From NCBI GenBank assembly GCA_003427395.1, contig BFEA01000065.1, positions 2,197,889-2,218,043 on the forward strand: a DNA stretch of 20,155 nucleotides, read 5' to 3'. The translations under genes were made by a program, and so were the position numbers. Each line of letters begins with the position of its first letter. Positions within the stretch are counted from its first letter, which is position 1. The notes under the pieces were generated by a model. The model searched no databases. It had not been told where the DNA came from and was given only the letters and a program-made list of their open reading frames with translations. Of the stretch, positions 1 through 8,675 are shown one piece after another. Source of the stretch: Chara braunii (lineage: Eukaryota > Streptophyta > Charophyceae > Charales > Characeae).

Positions 1-590
1 GCAGCAAAGGGCCCATATGCCCTCGGTACAGGGCAAACGGTGGTCAGGAGCAGACAGGGACGAGCCTGCAAGAGTTTGGAAGGCAGTACCTATCGACCAA
101 ACAGGACCTGGCCACAGTACGTATGTCAAGGCTGGGGCAGGTCAAGACACATTCAGGGACAGAATGCTGCCAGGTTGCAGGAGCATTCCGTCAATCCAAC
201 ACATTCGGATGCAGGATGTTGCCAGGCTGCAGGAGAATTAGGTCAACGCAGCGCCGGCTGCACAAGGCCAGTACCGAGCAGTCGGCCAGCACTATAGGTG
301 ACGGGAACTGAGGGAGCGACCGGTGTCACAGCTGTAAGGTGCCGAGATGTATATGGAGGGTGGTGCTAAAAGGGGAAATCCTTCGGGGAAGAGGAAAACA
401 GTAGGAAGAAGATCAACAAGGGACTTACCTGGTGGACGCCAAGAAGACCTCTAATGTGACATGTTCTTTAAGCAGACATGAGCGAGAGCAACACGGGACT
501 CTGTGGCTGTAGGCTAGGATAGACGATAAGTGGCCCCATAGAGACACCAGCAAGGGTCATGAACTGTTTGTTACTCTCATTGTTTGCATC
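1..590. repeat. Dispersed repeat, diverged copy 1 (LTR-like)
   Basis: By eye this stretch follows, in the same order, the sequence at 15060-15760. Shared landmarks include GGACCTGGCCACAG against GTACCTGGCTCTGG, GGTGGTGCTA followed by ATCCTT, TTACCTGGTGG followed by CCAAG, and GAGACACCAGCAAGG against GAGACCAGCAAGG. The copies are clearly diverged, with many indels. No open frame here resembles a known protein. The better copy has a TATTTAA box, so an LTR or another promoter-bearing repeat is possible, but the termini are not defined and the left edge runs off the window. Homology is seen in the sequence; LTR identity is inference. Confidence 0.5.
147..250. repeat. 52-bp imperfect tandem duplication
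   Basis: ACACATTC begins at 147 and again at 199. Each is followed by a similar stretch containing TGCCAGGTTGCAGGAG or TGCCAGGCTGCAGGAG. There are two diverged copies inside the dispersed repeat. Confidence 0.65.
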
Positions 591-2054
591 AACTGGTGAG
601 ACGCGAGAAAAGGGTTTCGTCATCAAAGAGACATCATTGTCCATTCCTAGTCGGTGTTCATTGCCTTACATCTCTGCTTCTAGTCTGGTCAACATATGCA
701 TGCTTGTCAAGGGAGTTTGGGATGCTTGTGGTTTTGAGTTTCTCCTGTGCGGGCTCATTACACTTTGATGAAAACCATACTTCCCGCAGGGCCACAGTAG
801 CGAGCCCAAAGATCATTCCCTGACCAGGTAGGTGCGTGATGAGGGGCTTCGGTACCTGCCTGCATCCATTCTTGAGGGTGGTAGTGTGCGTTAGTGATGG
901 AACACCGCATCCATGCAGGGGCAGGATGGACATGATGGTATGGCTCTGCATTGTCACACTCACAATGGTTTAGGCATCCAGCAGTTGAGCAAGAGATTGC
1001 TGGTTCAATTCCGTGAAGGTCGGATCGGAGGAATATAATGAAGTTTGTCAATAATTCACTTCTGCTAGACTCCCAGGGAATCAGACAGCTGGACAGAAGG
1101 AAATGTAAGGCACTATATGTTGCCATGCCAGGGACCAATTGTGTCCACACAACTCCCGTACGGGGTTGAGCTTACATGAAATCATCACAATCAAAATGAC
1201 TCATGGGTGACTGCATTCTGGCTGAACAGTACACACATGTAGATGCCTATGAACAGATCATGAGTTCAAACTTCAAATCATGATGCATGCGATAACATTA
1301 GGGTCTACCCCTTTCTTACGAAATAGCCGTGAAAGAAGATGAAATGGGTCGGGCTTTAAATTTGAATTCAAACATCTGCAGGGCAAAATGCAGTCTCACC
1401 TAAGGCCGACCACCAGGAGGAAGTCTATCCATATTTTGATTCTTGTTTTCATATGAGGTACTGCGTCTACTGCCAATATGGCCAACTTCCCCAAATCTAT
1501 GACAGCAACAATGTAACTAGCTAGGGGACTACTGGGAGTCTCAAGAGTTTTGCACTGGGGAGGCATCCTAACTTCATGGGCGAGCAAGTAACATGCATGA
1601 ATTACAACTCTGGTTTCCTGCTGATTGCCCCAAATCTTGGATTGTTCCTCAGTGTGAGAATTCGGAGGACCAAGATTCATAGAAGGATAGTGGCTAGTAT
1701 GCCCTAAAGGGCTTGTTGTTTTAAACCAGCTAACATAGCATGATGAGCCCAAGTTACAAGAGGCGAAACGACATCTCGTTACAACACAGCCTTTAGGTAA
1801 TACTGGTGAAGTCCACCAAAAAAGGTGGATCGCAGAGGTTCCGTAGTACCCGCAATGTAATTAAATTGAACGAATAATTTCATGATTGAATGAATAATTT
1901 CATTTAATTAATGGAATTGGGGAAGGGATCTAAGAAAGTGTCTGATAATAAGGTATAATAAATAAGAAAAGAAACCAACAAGAAAGAAATTACACTCAAA
2001 TAGAACAATTTTGTCCATTGGACCCTTTGTGTTTTGTAGTCTCAAAACTCTCAC
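591..2054. other. Stretch without a supported gene
   Basis: I see only short, unconvincing open frames here on both strands. A minus-strand frame at 1396-1752 has no stop for 118 codons, but its sequence is not recognisable and no good splice acceptor was found. The AT-rich part at 1850-2000 lies just downstream of the last recognised IQ-gene exon, so it is probably intron or 3' region of that gene. Confidence 0.5.
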
Positions 2055-2267
2055 CTCCTCCTGGAATTGAATCTCAGCCTTCATCTTTGCCACTTCCCGA
2101 CGTGCTTGGTGCCCTCGCCACCACCGTTGGATGACAATAACAGCAACGCCTTGTTCCTTCAGCAGACACCTGTCTCGCCATCGTCGGAAGGCTCTCATCT
2201 CATCCCAGAGGCAGCGCACCACTTGCTCAAGAAAAGCTCGATTGTCCGTTGCCAGTGCTACCTTTGT
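2055..2267 (-). CDS. IQ-motif protein, downstream exon (partial gene)
   Basis: This is a 213-bp exon (71 codons) of a minus-strand host gene. It starts after a CAG acceptor (CTG on plus at 2268-2270) and ends before a GTGAGA donor (TCTCAC at 2049-2054), both in phase 0. It encodes a charged, helical segment with a perfect IQ consensus, IQRWWRGHQAR at 2100-2132 (IQxxxRGxxxR), preceded by Trp/Arg-rich AFRRWRDRC. IQ motifs bind calmodulin or myosin-type light chains. It has the same strand, phase and style as the exon at 7547-7895, so both probably belong to one gene whose intron grew by transposon insertion. Full length, start and end are unknown. Axonemal, spindle (ASPM-like), Sfi1-like or myosin-associated proteins all remain possible. 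Motif and splice signals are seen; gene identity is not. Confidence 0.62.
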
Positions 2268-2494
2268 CTGCCGCAAATGAAGTGCATAAGTATTGATTAC
2301 CATATCCAGCCAAACAATAACGAGCGTACAGTTAGGCAGCGGCTCTATTGAGATAACTACCCCGGTCCACGAAGAGTGAATTGTGTCACACGCACACCTT
2401 TTCGGTCATAGACGGCATGAAGCCATCTTTGAAAATAGTAGCCCATTAACCACTCACCATCAAACTTCAACATAGAGCAAATGACAGACAACTG

Positions 2495-3106
2495 TGCAAT
2501 CAGACTTGTCTTCACCTCACGCTCAACATGCATACATGCAGCTGCTGATGGCAACAGAAAATTCCACAAATGCAGAATTAGCAACAGACTTGAGATGGTG
2601 GAATGCGGCTACACAAAAAACTCAGAGATATGGGGCCTTCGGCCAGGAACTCAGCTCCAAACAACTTGTCACATCTCATGGCTACCCCTCACATGCACAT
2701 ACTTACACAACACTTGGATCTACCCTGAATGTCTGCACATACACACACGCTAACACCTAACTCGTCACACTGGCGGCAATGACCGCCGTCGTCTTCCTCC
2801 TCTCTAGTGGCTATGGCCGCTTGTCCTCTTCCACCTTCGGGCTCTCTCGCTGACCACCGGTGAACTCAGCGCACAAGTCACTCAAGCAACGCTGCCGCGT
2901 AGTTCCCCAGGTAATAAGTGAACGACTGCTCGCTGCCTCTTTATTTATACTGTTTCGTTTGGTGGTCTGGGCCTGCCTGATGTCCCAGGCCGTCAAGATA
3001 TGCAGTCCCACTCTGGTACTTGCTACAAAACGGACTGGACTGGGACTGCCCTTTCCCTTGCCCCTTCGGTGTTGACCTGGGACTCTTGACCTTTCAAAAA
3101 TCGACA
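2495..3106 (-). repeat. Diverged, truncated LTR (copy A) of a Ty3/gypsy family
   Basis: This is a partial relative of the LTR at 3107-4272, in the same orientation and directly abutting it. On the minus strand both carry TATAAATAAAGAG (2942-2949 here), then GAGAGGAGGAAGAC, a GGCGG...CCGCC hairpin, a block resembling ACATCCAGGGAGATCCA, and the same end GACAAGTCTGATTGCA. The outer edge is fixed by loss of similarity left of TGCAATCAGACTTG at 2495. The U3 side is short and ends where copy B begins, so this is a remnant rather than a complete LTR. Confidence 0.65.
2942..2949 (-). promoter_or_regulatory. TATA box of LTR copy A, overlapping AATAAA
   Basis: The minus strand reads TATAAATAAAGAGGCAGCG. 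The same 13-bp core is kept in LTR copy B at 3554-3561, which supports a selected promoter element. It also contains AATAAA, a polyadenylation signal. Confidence 0.5.
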
Positions 3107-3553
3107 GTGCAATCAGACTTGTCTTTCTTGACACTCAGCATGCGTACAACAAACAGATGACGATCAAGCTGGCGACTTGCACCCACACAAAGCTCAGAGA
3201 TAACGAAGCCAAGAACGCAGTTCAGATTCGAACTTGTCTTGATCGGCTATGGCCGATCCTGGTACTCTCAGCAACTTGTTCGTACACTCACCCTGGATCT
3301 CCCTGGATGTCCCGCACTCTCACTCACACACACAAACACTCACTCATACACACCTACTAACATCACTGACTCTCTGACGTGGCGGCTATGGCCGCCGTCT
3401 TCCTCCTCTCTACTAACAAGTTTAGCTATAGCAATTCCTCCTCTTAGCCCACTTCTTCTTCGGGCACCTGCAGACCTTCGTACACAAAACGCTCCGACAG
3501 CGCTTCTGCACGGCTCACAGGCAGAATGAATGAATGAATGATCGCTGGCTCTT

Positions 3554-3561
3554 TATTTATA
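3554..3561 (-). promoter_or_regulatory. TATA box of LTR copy B, overlapping AATAAA
   Basis: The minus strand reads TATAAATAAAGAGCCAGCG, the same core as in copy A. Transcription would run leftwards through the R/U5 part of the LTR. Confidence 0.5.
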
Positions 3562-3621
3562 CTTCGGATTGTCGCTGGTCTGCCTCTCTCCACCGGGCCC
3601 GAAGTGCACACAGTCCCGCAT

Positions 3622-4103
3622 GGTACTTGCTGACTTGACAAGGTGCAACTGGGACTGGGTACCGCTGACTGAGCAAGGTAAGACTGCCCACTGGACCACT
3701 TACCAAAATACTGTCTACTACGACTCATGAAGGGTCAGTTCCAGATTTTCCAGAAGACTGTGGACTTTACCCTTCAGTACTGTAGCGGCTACGACTCGAC
3801 CTTTCAGCACTGTAGCAGCTACGACTCCTACCACTGCTAAGACCTCTAGCCTACAGACCTACGGTACTTGCTGACTTGACAAGGTGCAACTGGGACTGGG
3901 TACCACTGACTGAGCAAGGTAAGACTGCCCACTTGACCACTTACCAAAAGACTGTCTACTAGGACTCACGAAGGGTCAGTTCCAGATTTTCCGGAAGACT
4001 GTGGACTTGACCCTTCAGTACTGTAGCGGCTACAACTTGACCTTTCAGCACTGTAGCAGCTACAACTCCTACCACTGCTAAGACCTCTAGGCTACAGACC
4101 TAC
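3622..4103. repeat. 241-bp tandem duplication inside LTR copy B
   Basis: GGTACTTGCTGACTTGAC starts at 3622 and again at 3863, and the two 241-bp units (3622-3862 and 3863-4103) stay aligned to the end with only scattered substitutions. Each unit itself holds a pair of about 28-bp subrepeats around ACTGTAGCGGCTACGAC and ACTGTAGCAGCTACGAC. Such arrays are typical of U3 enhancers in LTRs; that function is inference. Confidence 0.9.
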
Positions 4104-4288
4104 GGTTCAAGACCCGACAACCACCCTACCTACAGCAAACAAACAGGCGACTTTCAAGACACAGGTCGCGGGTTCGAGCACACACGGGTTGACTGGTACT
4201 GTACACAGGTAAGGGCGAGGTCTGGGGATCGAGCTCTGGGATCTGCAACTGTTACCACAAAGGTGAAAACCATTTCACTCCCGCCGGC

Positions 4289-5762
4289 CTAAATTCGAGG
4301 TCCTCCGAGAATATTACAATCTATAGCAGGATCTTTACCCTTCTTAGCTCTTTCGTAGGCACGAACTATGTCGGGAGCTGTCTCTAGAAGTTCTGTTCGT
4401 GTAAACCAGCGATCGTCCTCCGGCTCTTGGTAGGCGAATCTGACTTTTACTGTTTCTGTGGACGACCTCTACCTCCGCTCCTGAATACATCTTCATCTAC
4501 TATGCCGTCAATGTCGATCATGGACCTTCTCGATGGGAGCTGCTGGCTCGTAGTGCAAGGTAACAACTTTGACGCATGGAAAACTTGGTAAGAGTGGAGG
4601 TGTGCTGGTATTTATATGGTGTAGGACGGTCAGTCATCTCCGCCTTTGACTTTCTATCTATTCAAGGACTTTCCCGCATACGCAGGCAACAGTTTCTGCG
4701 AGATGTTCTCCTCAGGAGTAAACTCTTTGAACTTGACCCAGACAAGGTCGCCTACTTGGAACTGTGATGGGCGACGATGTTTGCTAGCTTGCTCCATCAT
4801 TCTGTGCTGGGCCTTCCTGAGGTTATCTACCACTTTGGCAATTTCCTTCTCATGATGTAGCGTGACCTCCCTAGTACCGGGCTGTAGCCTCTGAATCTGG
4901 TCCCGGTTCAGTCCCTCAAACGGTCTGCGCGGTCTGAAGGACTTGTGTAATTTGTTGGGAGTGCAACAAGTGGCTAGATGGACGCTGTTATTGTAAGCAC
5001 TGGCTACCTTTGGGAGCATCTTGTCCCAGTTGACTTGATCTGGTCTAATATACATTCTAAGAACTTATACAGGACCTTGTTCATCCGTTCAGTCTGACCG
5101 TTGGTCTCTGGATAGAGGCCATACGACATCAACAACTTAGAACCATATACTTTCATAAGTTCCTGCCAGTTCTAACTAGAGGCCATACGACATCAACAAC
5201 TTAGAACCATATACTTTCATAAGTTCCTGCCAGTTCTAACTAGTGAACCTGGTGTCTCTGTCACTGCCTATTGACAGCGGTAGACCATGCTCACTGACCC
5301 AATGATCAAAGAACTTTTCTATAACTAGATCAGTACGTGCCTCGGCAGGCAAAGGGACAAAAACTGCATACTTGCTAGATCTATCAACTATAACTATGAC
5401 TTGGCTCTTGCCATGCCTACTGCTGACCCCAGTATTCATGAAGTCAATGGATACAGAACCTCAGGGTCCTGATGGGATAGGCAAGGGTCTGAGAAAACCC
5501 AATGGGGCTGTCGTCGTAGTTTGTTGCGCTGGCATACCTTGCAACTACACACATACTCTATGCAATCAGCTTTCATGCCAGGCCACGTGTAGGCGCGTAT
5601 CAGGTTGGCGAGTGTCTTTTGCCAACTGAAGTGTTCTTCTGTATCATGACATTCCCCAAGGATCAGACTGCAGATCTCTTCGCTGTTGGGAATCCATAGC
5701 CGATCTACGACATCTGTCTTCTCAAACAAACAACCCATTATTGGTGCGGTAGTGAGGTTCAC
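4289..5762 (-). pseudogene. Ty3/gypsy pol remnant: integrase plus chromodomain-like tail
   Basis: Read leftwards, the pieces are in normal pol order. First comes a zinc-binding HHCC module (His at codons 39 and 44, CKVC at 74-77 of the frame 5762-5436). Next is the integrase core, with SIDF, SDRDTRF and the ETNGQTER region supplying the D, D and E positions in different frames. Then come the C-terminal KLLPAYAG and IPAHLH blocks, and a chromodomain-like end (VKVRFAYQEPEDDRW) stopping at TAG 4289-4291. Breaks: a TGA at the Trp position just before the core (about 5463), a TAG after TRFTS (5242), a 64-bp duplication, a further -1 shift near 5057, a TGA and a TAA near 4610-4636, and a shift near 4445. 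Gag, protease, RT and RNase H are absent, so the element is 5'-truncated and dead. Confidence 0.85.
5113..5243. repeat. 64-bp perfect tandem duplication within integrase
   Basis: TAGAGGCCATACGACATC begins at 5113 and 5177, and the two 64-bp units are identical by eye, with 3 further matching bases. Since 64 is not a multiple of three, it shifts the integrase frame. Perfect identity means it is either recent or an assembly artefact. Confidence 0.9.
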
Positions 5763-6201
5763 TAGCTGGATCCTCCAGTGGGCCTACCAGACATCCCTAT
5801 CGGATGCCTGGTATTGTATGAGAAAAGAAAAGAGAGACAAGCAAGTGAATGTTTCAAACTTTTCCATACCTCTGTGGATAGAGCTGGCTTTGAATATAAG
5901 ACATGGATGCATCAAGACCCTCAGACCTGTGTTGTGTACCCGTTCATGAGGGGTGGTGTTTAGGAAGCTGGACACTGAGTAGCTTTCAAGGTGCACAGGG
6001 AGGAGGTGTCGAGCTCAGCACCAGCACGTTGAGGATGCCTTCAAAATGTTGAGCGTAGCACCTTGAGCTCAACCCTGTGATCATAAACTGCAGTGGTGTA
6101 ACACCTGCATTCTGCCCTCATACAACCTCTGTGCCATAGAGGGATCTTGTGGCTCCCATAATCCATGTACAAAGGAGGCCCCATGGTGGCATGTCATTGC
6201 C

Positions 6202-6603
6202 GTTGGCACCAGGGTTGCATACCCGCCGACCGCCTGCCCCAACCGCCGACCGTTTTGCAGCCTACCAGTAGGGCCGACCGGTCGGTGGTCTGCCGACCAG
6301 TCGGTAAACAGCCATCCACGTCTTTTTAAAATCTGACAATAGGGCTGTACTGCACCCAAGCCAAGGTGTTCCACACCTCAGCTTGGGCACAGGCAGCCCA
6401 GCTTGCGCTGAGAAACTTTTGGGGATGGGGACGGGTACCGGGGGGCTATGGGGGTGTATAGGGGGGTATGAGGGGGTATATGAGGGTGTTGGGTGGTGGT
6501 TTAGGGGAGTTTGCATGGTGCCGATGACCGCCAACCAGTCGGCTGGTCGGCAGCCGACCAATCAAGGGATGCCGACCACCGGCCTGTGCAACCTGGTTGG
6601 CAC
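6202..6603. mobile_element. hAT-like non-autonomous element 1 with perfect 8-bp TSD
   Basis: The element is 6210-6595 (386 bp). It is flanked on both sides by GTTGGCAC (6202-6209 and 6596-6603), an exact 8-bp target duplication. The ends are inverted: CAGGGTTGCATACC on the left and CAGGTTGCACAGGCC on the reverse complement of the right end. The subterminal parts are rich in CCGACC/GGTCGG motifs in both orientations, and the middle has a G-run tract. There is no transposase frame. Eight-bp duplications and CAGG termini are hallmarks of the hAT superfamily; the assignment is inference from these. It sits in the intron of the IQ-motif gene. Confidence 0.82.
6421..6476 (+). other. G-quadruplex-prone tract in hAT-like element 1
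   Basis: Seven G-runs of 3 to 6 are separated by 2-6 bases (GGGGATGGGGACGGGTACC and onward). This satisfies the usual G3+N1-7 quadruplex rule several times over. Confidence 0.75.
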
Positions 6604-7546
6604 ACATTACGCATGCAAAGGGGAGAGCTTACCTACCTGGGGCGACAACGGCACTTTGAGAAGTAGCGAGATTTGCACGTATACTGCATGACCTTGATGA
6701 ACTTGTGTTCAGAAAATGTTGCACGGAAGTGCCTTCAAGACCTATGGCAGCCAGAAGCCAACCTGAGAACCAGGCTGTTGAGTGGGCCACCTGAAGCTGC
6801 ACCCTGTGATCTAAACCTGCATACAAGGAGGCAATAAAGGTCCCATGTGCGCCTGATCTCCTAATGCAGCCAATGCCATAGAAGGATCCCTTTGCTCCAG
6901 TGGCGAAGCCCGGACAAAGCCTCAAACACGATTGGTGTCTGATAGGAGGCAGGGTAGTAAGATGCCATCAACACCTTCCATGGTGCCGCTACATGCTTGT
7001 GATGGGTGTTTTTGCCAGGCGCAGACAAGCTGCAACACAGTGGGGGGAACACGGAGAGGCTGTAATAGTTGAGGTGTGTGGGAGGGAGTCAGGGTGTGGG
7101 CAAGTAATAGGAGTGGGGAACCGGGTGTGGACTGTGGTTTGGACTGCACAAGGGACATTAGATCCAGGAAGGAAGGTAGCTATGGCATGAAGTGTTGAGG
7201 AAGGTAGCAAGCAGCAACAGCTGGGGAAGGTGGGCGCGATGGATGGATGTCAGGATGGGTGGGATGTAGAAGTAATGAAATCGTAAGCAGTTGTATCCAT
7301 TTGACTAGAAACCGGTTGATCTGGCAATGACCAGGTTGAAAAAAGCCCTAACAGGCTGTGGAGGACTGGACCCACATATGTGGCGAGGGGTGAGTAAGGA
7401 GGAAGAATCAATTGTCCAGGTACTGAGTAGGGGGTTGTTCTAATGCAGGGGGCAGGGTTGGTGGAATACCATGTACTTACTTTTCTGGAAAAAGGCAGAA
7501 AATCAGTCAATTAGCCATGGGCAGCATTGGCTCTATGTTCACTCAC

Positions 7547-7895
7547 CTCGAGTGTCATATACTGCTCCCTCAGCCGATTAACGTCACTGATAACACTGCG
7601 GACAAGTGCTTCCAAATCATTGCCACTCTGGACATCAATCAGCTGGCTTCTCTTTTCAAACCCTTCTCGCACCACAGGAGAAGGCCCCTCAGAATCTCCC
7701 ACCCTTTGGAACACAGATGCCTCTGCATCCAGATCCTGCCTCTGCAGCAGATTCCTGGAGACGCCTGAGGTTACTTTTGACCTCTGCCGTTTCAGTCTCG
7801 TTGCGACTCCGCGCCACACTGCCTGTATTGAAGTCGCAGCTTGTTGCTCTCTGTGGTACCTCGCAAGTCGAGCCCTGACCTGGTTTCCAACAACC
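7547..7895 (-). CDS. IQ-motif protein, upstream exon (partial gene)
   Basis: This is a 349-bp minus-strand exon. The acceptor is a pyrimidine-rich stretch ending TTTTTATCCAG just before 7895, and the donor is GAG|GTGAGT with GTGAGT at 7541-7546. It enters in phase 2 and leaves in phase 0. It encodes about 116 residues: a basic helical start, a perfect IQ motif IQAVWRGVATR at 7796-7828 (IQxxxRGxxxR), a polar linker, and a helical VNRLREQYMTLE end. The frame is also open upstream to an ATG at 7975, so an unspliced first exon is an alternative. The phase fits the IQ exon at 2055-2267. The upstream neighbour is a LINE, so further 5' exons would lie beyond it. A calmodulin-binding-type protein is likely; I do not recognise the family. 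Confidence 0.62.
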
Positions 7896-8041
7896 CTGGA
7901 TAAAAATTGCCACCAGATAAGAAAACACTCCATCAACACCAATTGCAACCTCAAAATCCGGGTGGTGACTACCAACCAGCAAAAGTGAAATCAAACTGGG
8001 TTTTCCCAGTGGCGGATGCCATATGCTGGAGGGAAAAACAC

Positions 8042-8134
8042 CATACCAATAAGCAAGAATTAAGAATCGCATCTCTCTACTCACTCTCCCATACCACTAA
8101 GCAAGAATTAAGAATCACATCTCTCTACTCTCTC
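8042..8134. repeat. 48-bp tandem duplication at the start of the LINE fragment
   Basis: AAGCAAGAATTAAGAATC occurs at 8051 and 8099, followed by CATCTCTCTACTC in both copies. The second copy leads into the LINE reading NHISLLSPYKILAK. Confidence 0.8.
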
Positions 8135-8215
8135 CCTACAAGATACTAGCAAAAGCATTGGCTTTCATATTGACCAAACAGGTTTCATCCCGGGTAGGTA
8201 TATTCTTGACAATGT

Positions 8216-8470
8216 GTTAACTGCATACTTGCAAGCGGACACCGTCCGGGAGGTTCCGCACGTGCAGCAGACCGCCGGACCGGACCCGCGCGGCGCACGA
8301 AGTACGCCCGACGACCAGTTACGCCCCCCCCCCCCCCCCCCCAAAAAAAAAAAACGCCCCCGTCCGGTCCGGTCCGGGTCCGTCCGGTCCGGGGCGAGGG
8401 TGCCGCACGCGGCAAAGCGGACCAGACCGGACGCTTGTCCGGTCCGTCTGCTTGCAAGTATGGTTAACTC
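8216..8470. mobile_element. hAT-like miniature element 2 inside the LINE reverse transcriptase
   Basis: The element is 8224-8462 (239 bp), with 17-bp terminal inverted repeats CATACTTGCAAGCGGAC (8224-8240) and its complement with one mismatch (8446-8462). It is flanked by GTTAACTG and GTTAACTC, 7 of 8 bases matching. If the insert and one duplication are removed, the LINE reads on through NVLT into LNEAAKK, which confirms an insertion. The interior is very GC-rich with repeated CCGGTCCGG motifs, plus a C19-A12 homopolymer junction at 8324-8354. It has no coding capacity. Confidence 0.82.
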
Positions 8471-8598
8471 TCAACGAAGCAGCCAAAAAGAGGATCAAAC
8501 GGCTATTCTTTTCTTTGACTTCGAGAAGGCCTATGATCAGGTCAACTGGGGCTTCCTCAACGCAAGCATGGAGAAAATGGTGGTTGGCCCCAATTTAA

Positions 8599-8675
8599 GG
8601 AAATGGATTCGAATTTTGCATAAGGGCCTTTTCAAAAAAAAAAAAAAAAAAGGAAATGGGTTCGAATTTTGTACA
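8599..8675. repeat. 53-bp-period direct repeat around a poly(A) tract
   Basis: GGAAATGGATTCGAATTTTG at 8599 recurs as GGAAATGGGTTCGAATTTTG at 8652. Between them lies a short segment ending in about 17 A (8634-8651). The arrangement resembles a target duplication around a tiny poly(A)-tailed insert and disrupts the RT frame. Confidence 0.75.

Larger units (their letters stand above)
3107..4272 (-). repeat. 3' LTR (copy B) of the minus-strand Ty3/gypsy element
   Basis: This LTR is about 1166 bp, bounded by TG...CA on the minus strand (starts TGGTTTTCACC at 4272, ends TTGCA at 3107). It begins 16 bp after the polyprotein stop codon at 4289-4291, with a purine-rich GGCGGGAGTGAAA between, as expected for a polypurine tract. 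It carries a TATA box at 3554-3561, a 241-bp internal tandem duplication, hairpins GATCGGCTATGGCCGATC (3241-3258) and GGCGGCTATGGCCGCC (3381-3396), and CA-rich simple sequence. A diverged copy lies on the plus strand at 11393-11846. No matching 5' LTR of this element is in the window. Confidence 0.7.
2268..7546 (-). other. Probable 5.3 kb intron of the IQ-motif gene, filled by transposons
   Basis: It runs from the GTGAGT donor next to 7547 to the CAG acceptor next to 2267. It contains two diverged LTRs and the truncated gypsy pol on the same strand, and a hAT-like element at 6210-6595. The phases of the two flanking exons match (0/0), but a small extra exon of a multiple of three bases cannot be excluded. 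The parts at 5763-6201 and 6604-7546 show no recognisable gene. Confidence 0.45.

Noticed and set aside
990-1020. GGTTCAATTCC resembling a tRNA or pol III B box
   Set aside because: The flanking arm does not pair and no A box or cloverleaf can be drawn; likely chance or a very decayed SINE.
1396-1752. 118-codon minus-strand open frame, possible further exon of the IQ gene
   Set aside because: A GTGAGA donor lies at 1394-1399, but I found no convincing acceptor and no recognisable protein character.
2357-2584. Minus-strand frame with FQRWLHAVYDRK, reminiscent of Sfi1/IQ-type helices
   Set aside because: Available donors give a phase that does not fit the exon at 2055-2267, and the frame runs into the LTR at 2495.
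4160-4200. GGGTTCGAGCACAC resembling a tRNA T-arm
   Set aside because: It lies inside the LTR with no tRNA fold, and the related LTR changes the stem positions.
6262-6691. Gly/Val-rich and Pro-rich open frames around 6260-6690
   Set aside because: They overlap the G-rich element and cross its boundary and target duplication.
8324-8354. C19-A12 tract considered as a telomere-like or functional signal
   Set aside because: It is a simple homopolymer junction inside a miniature element and may be length-inaccurate.
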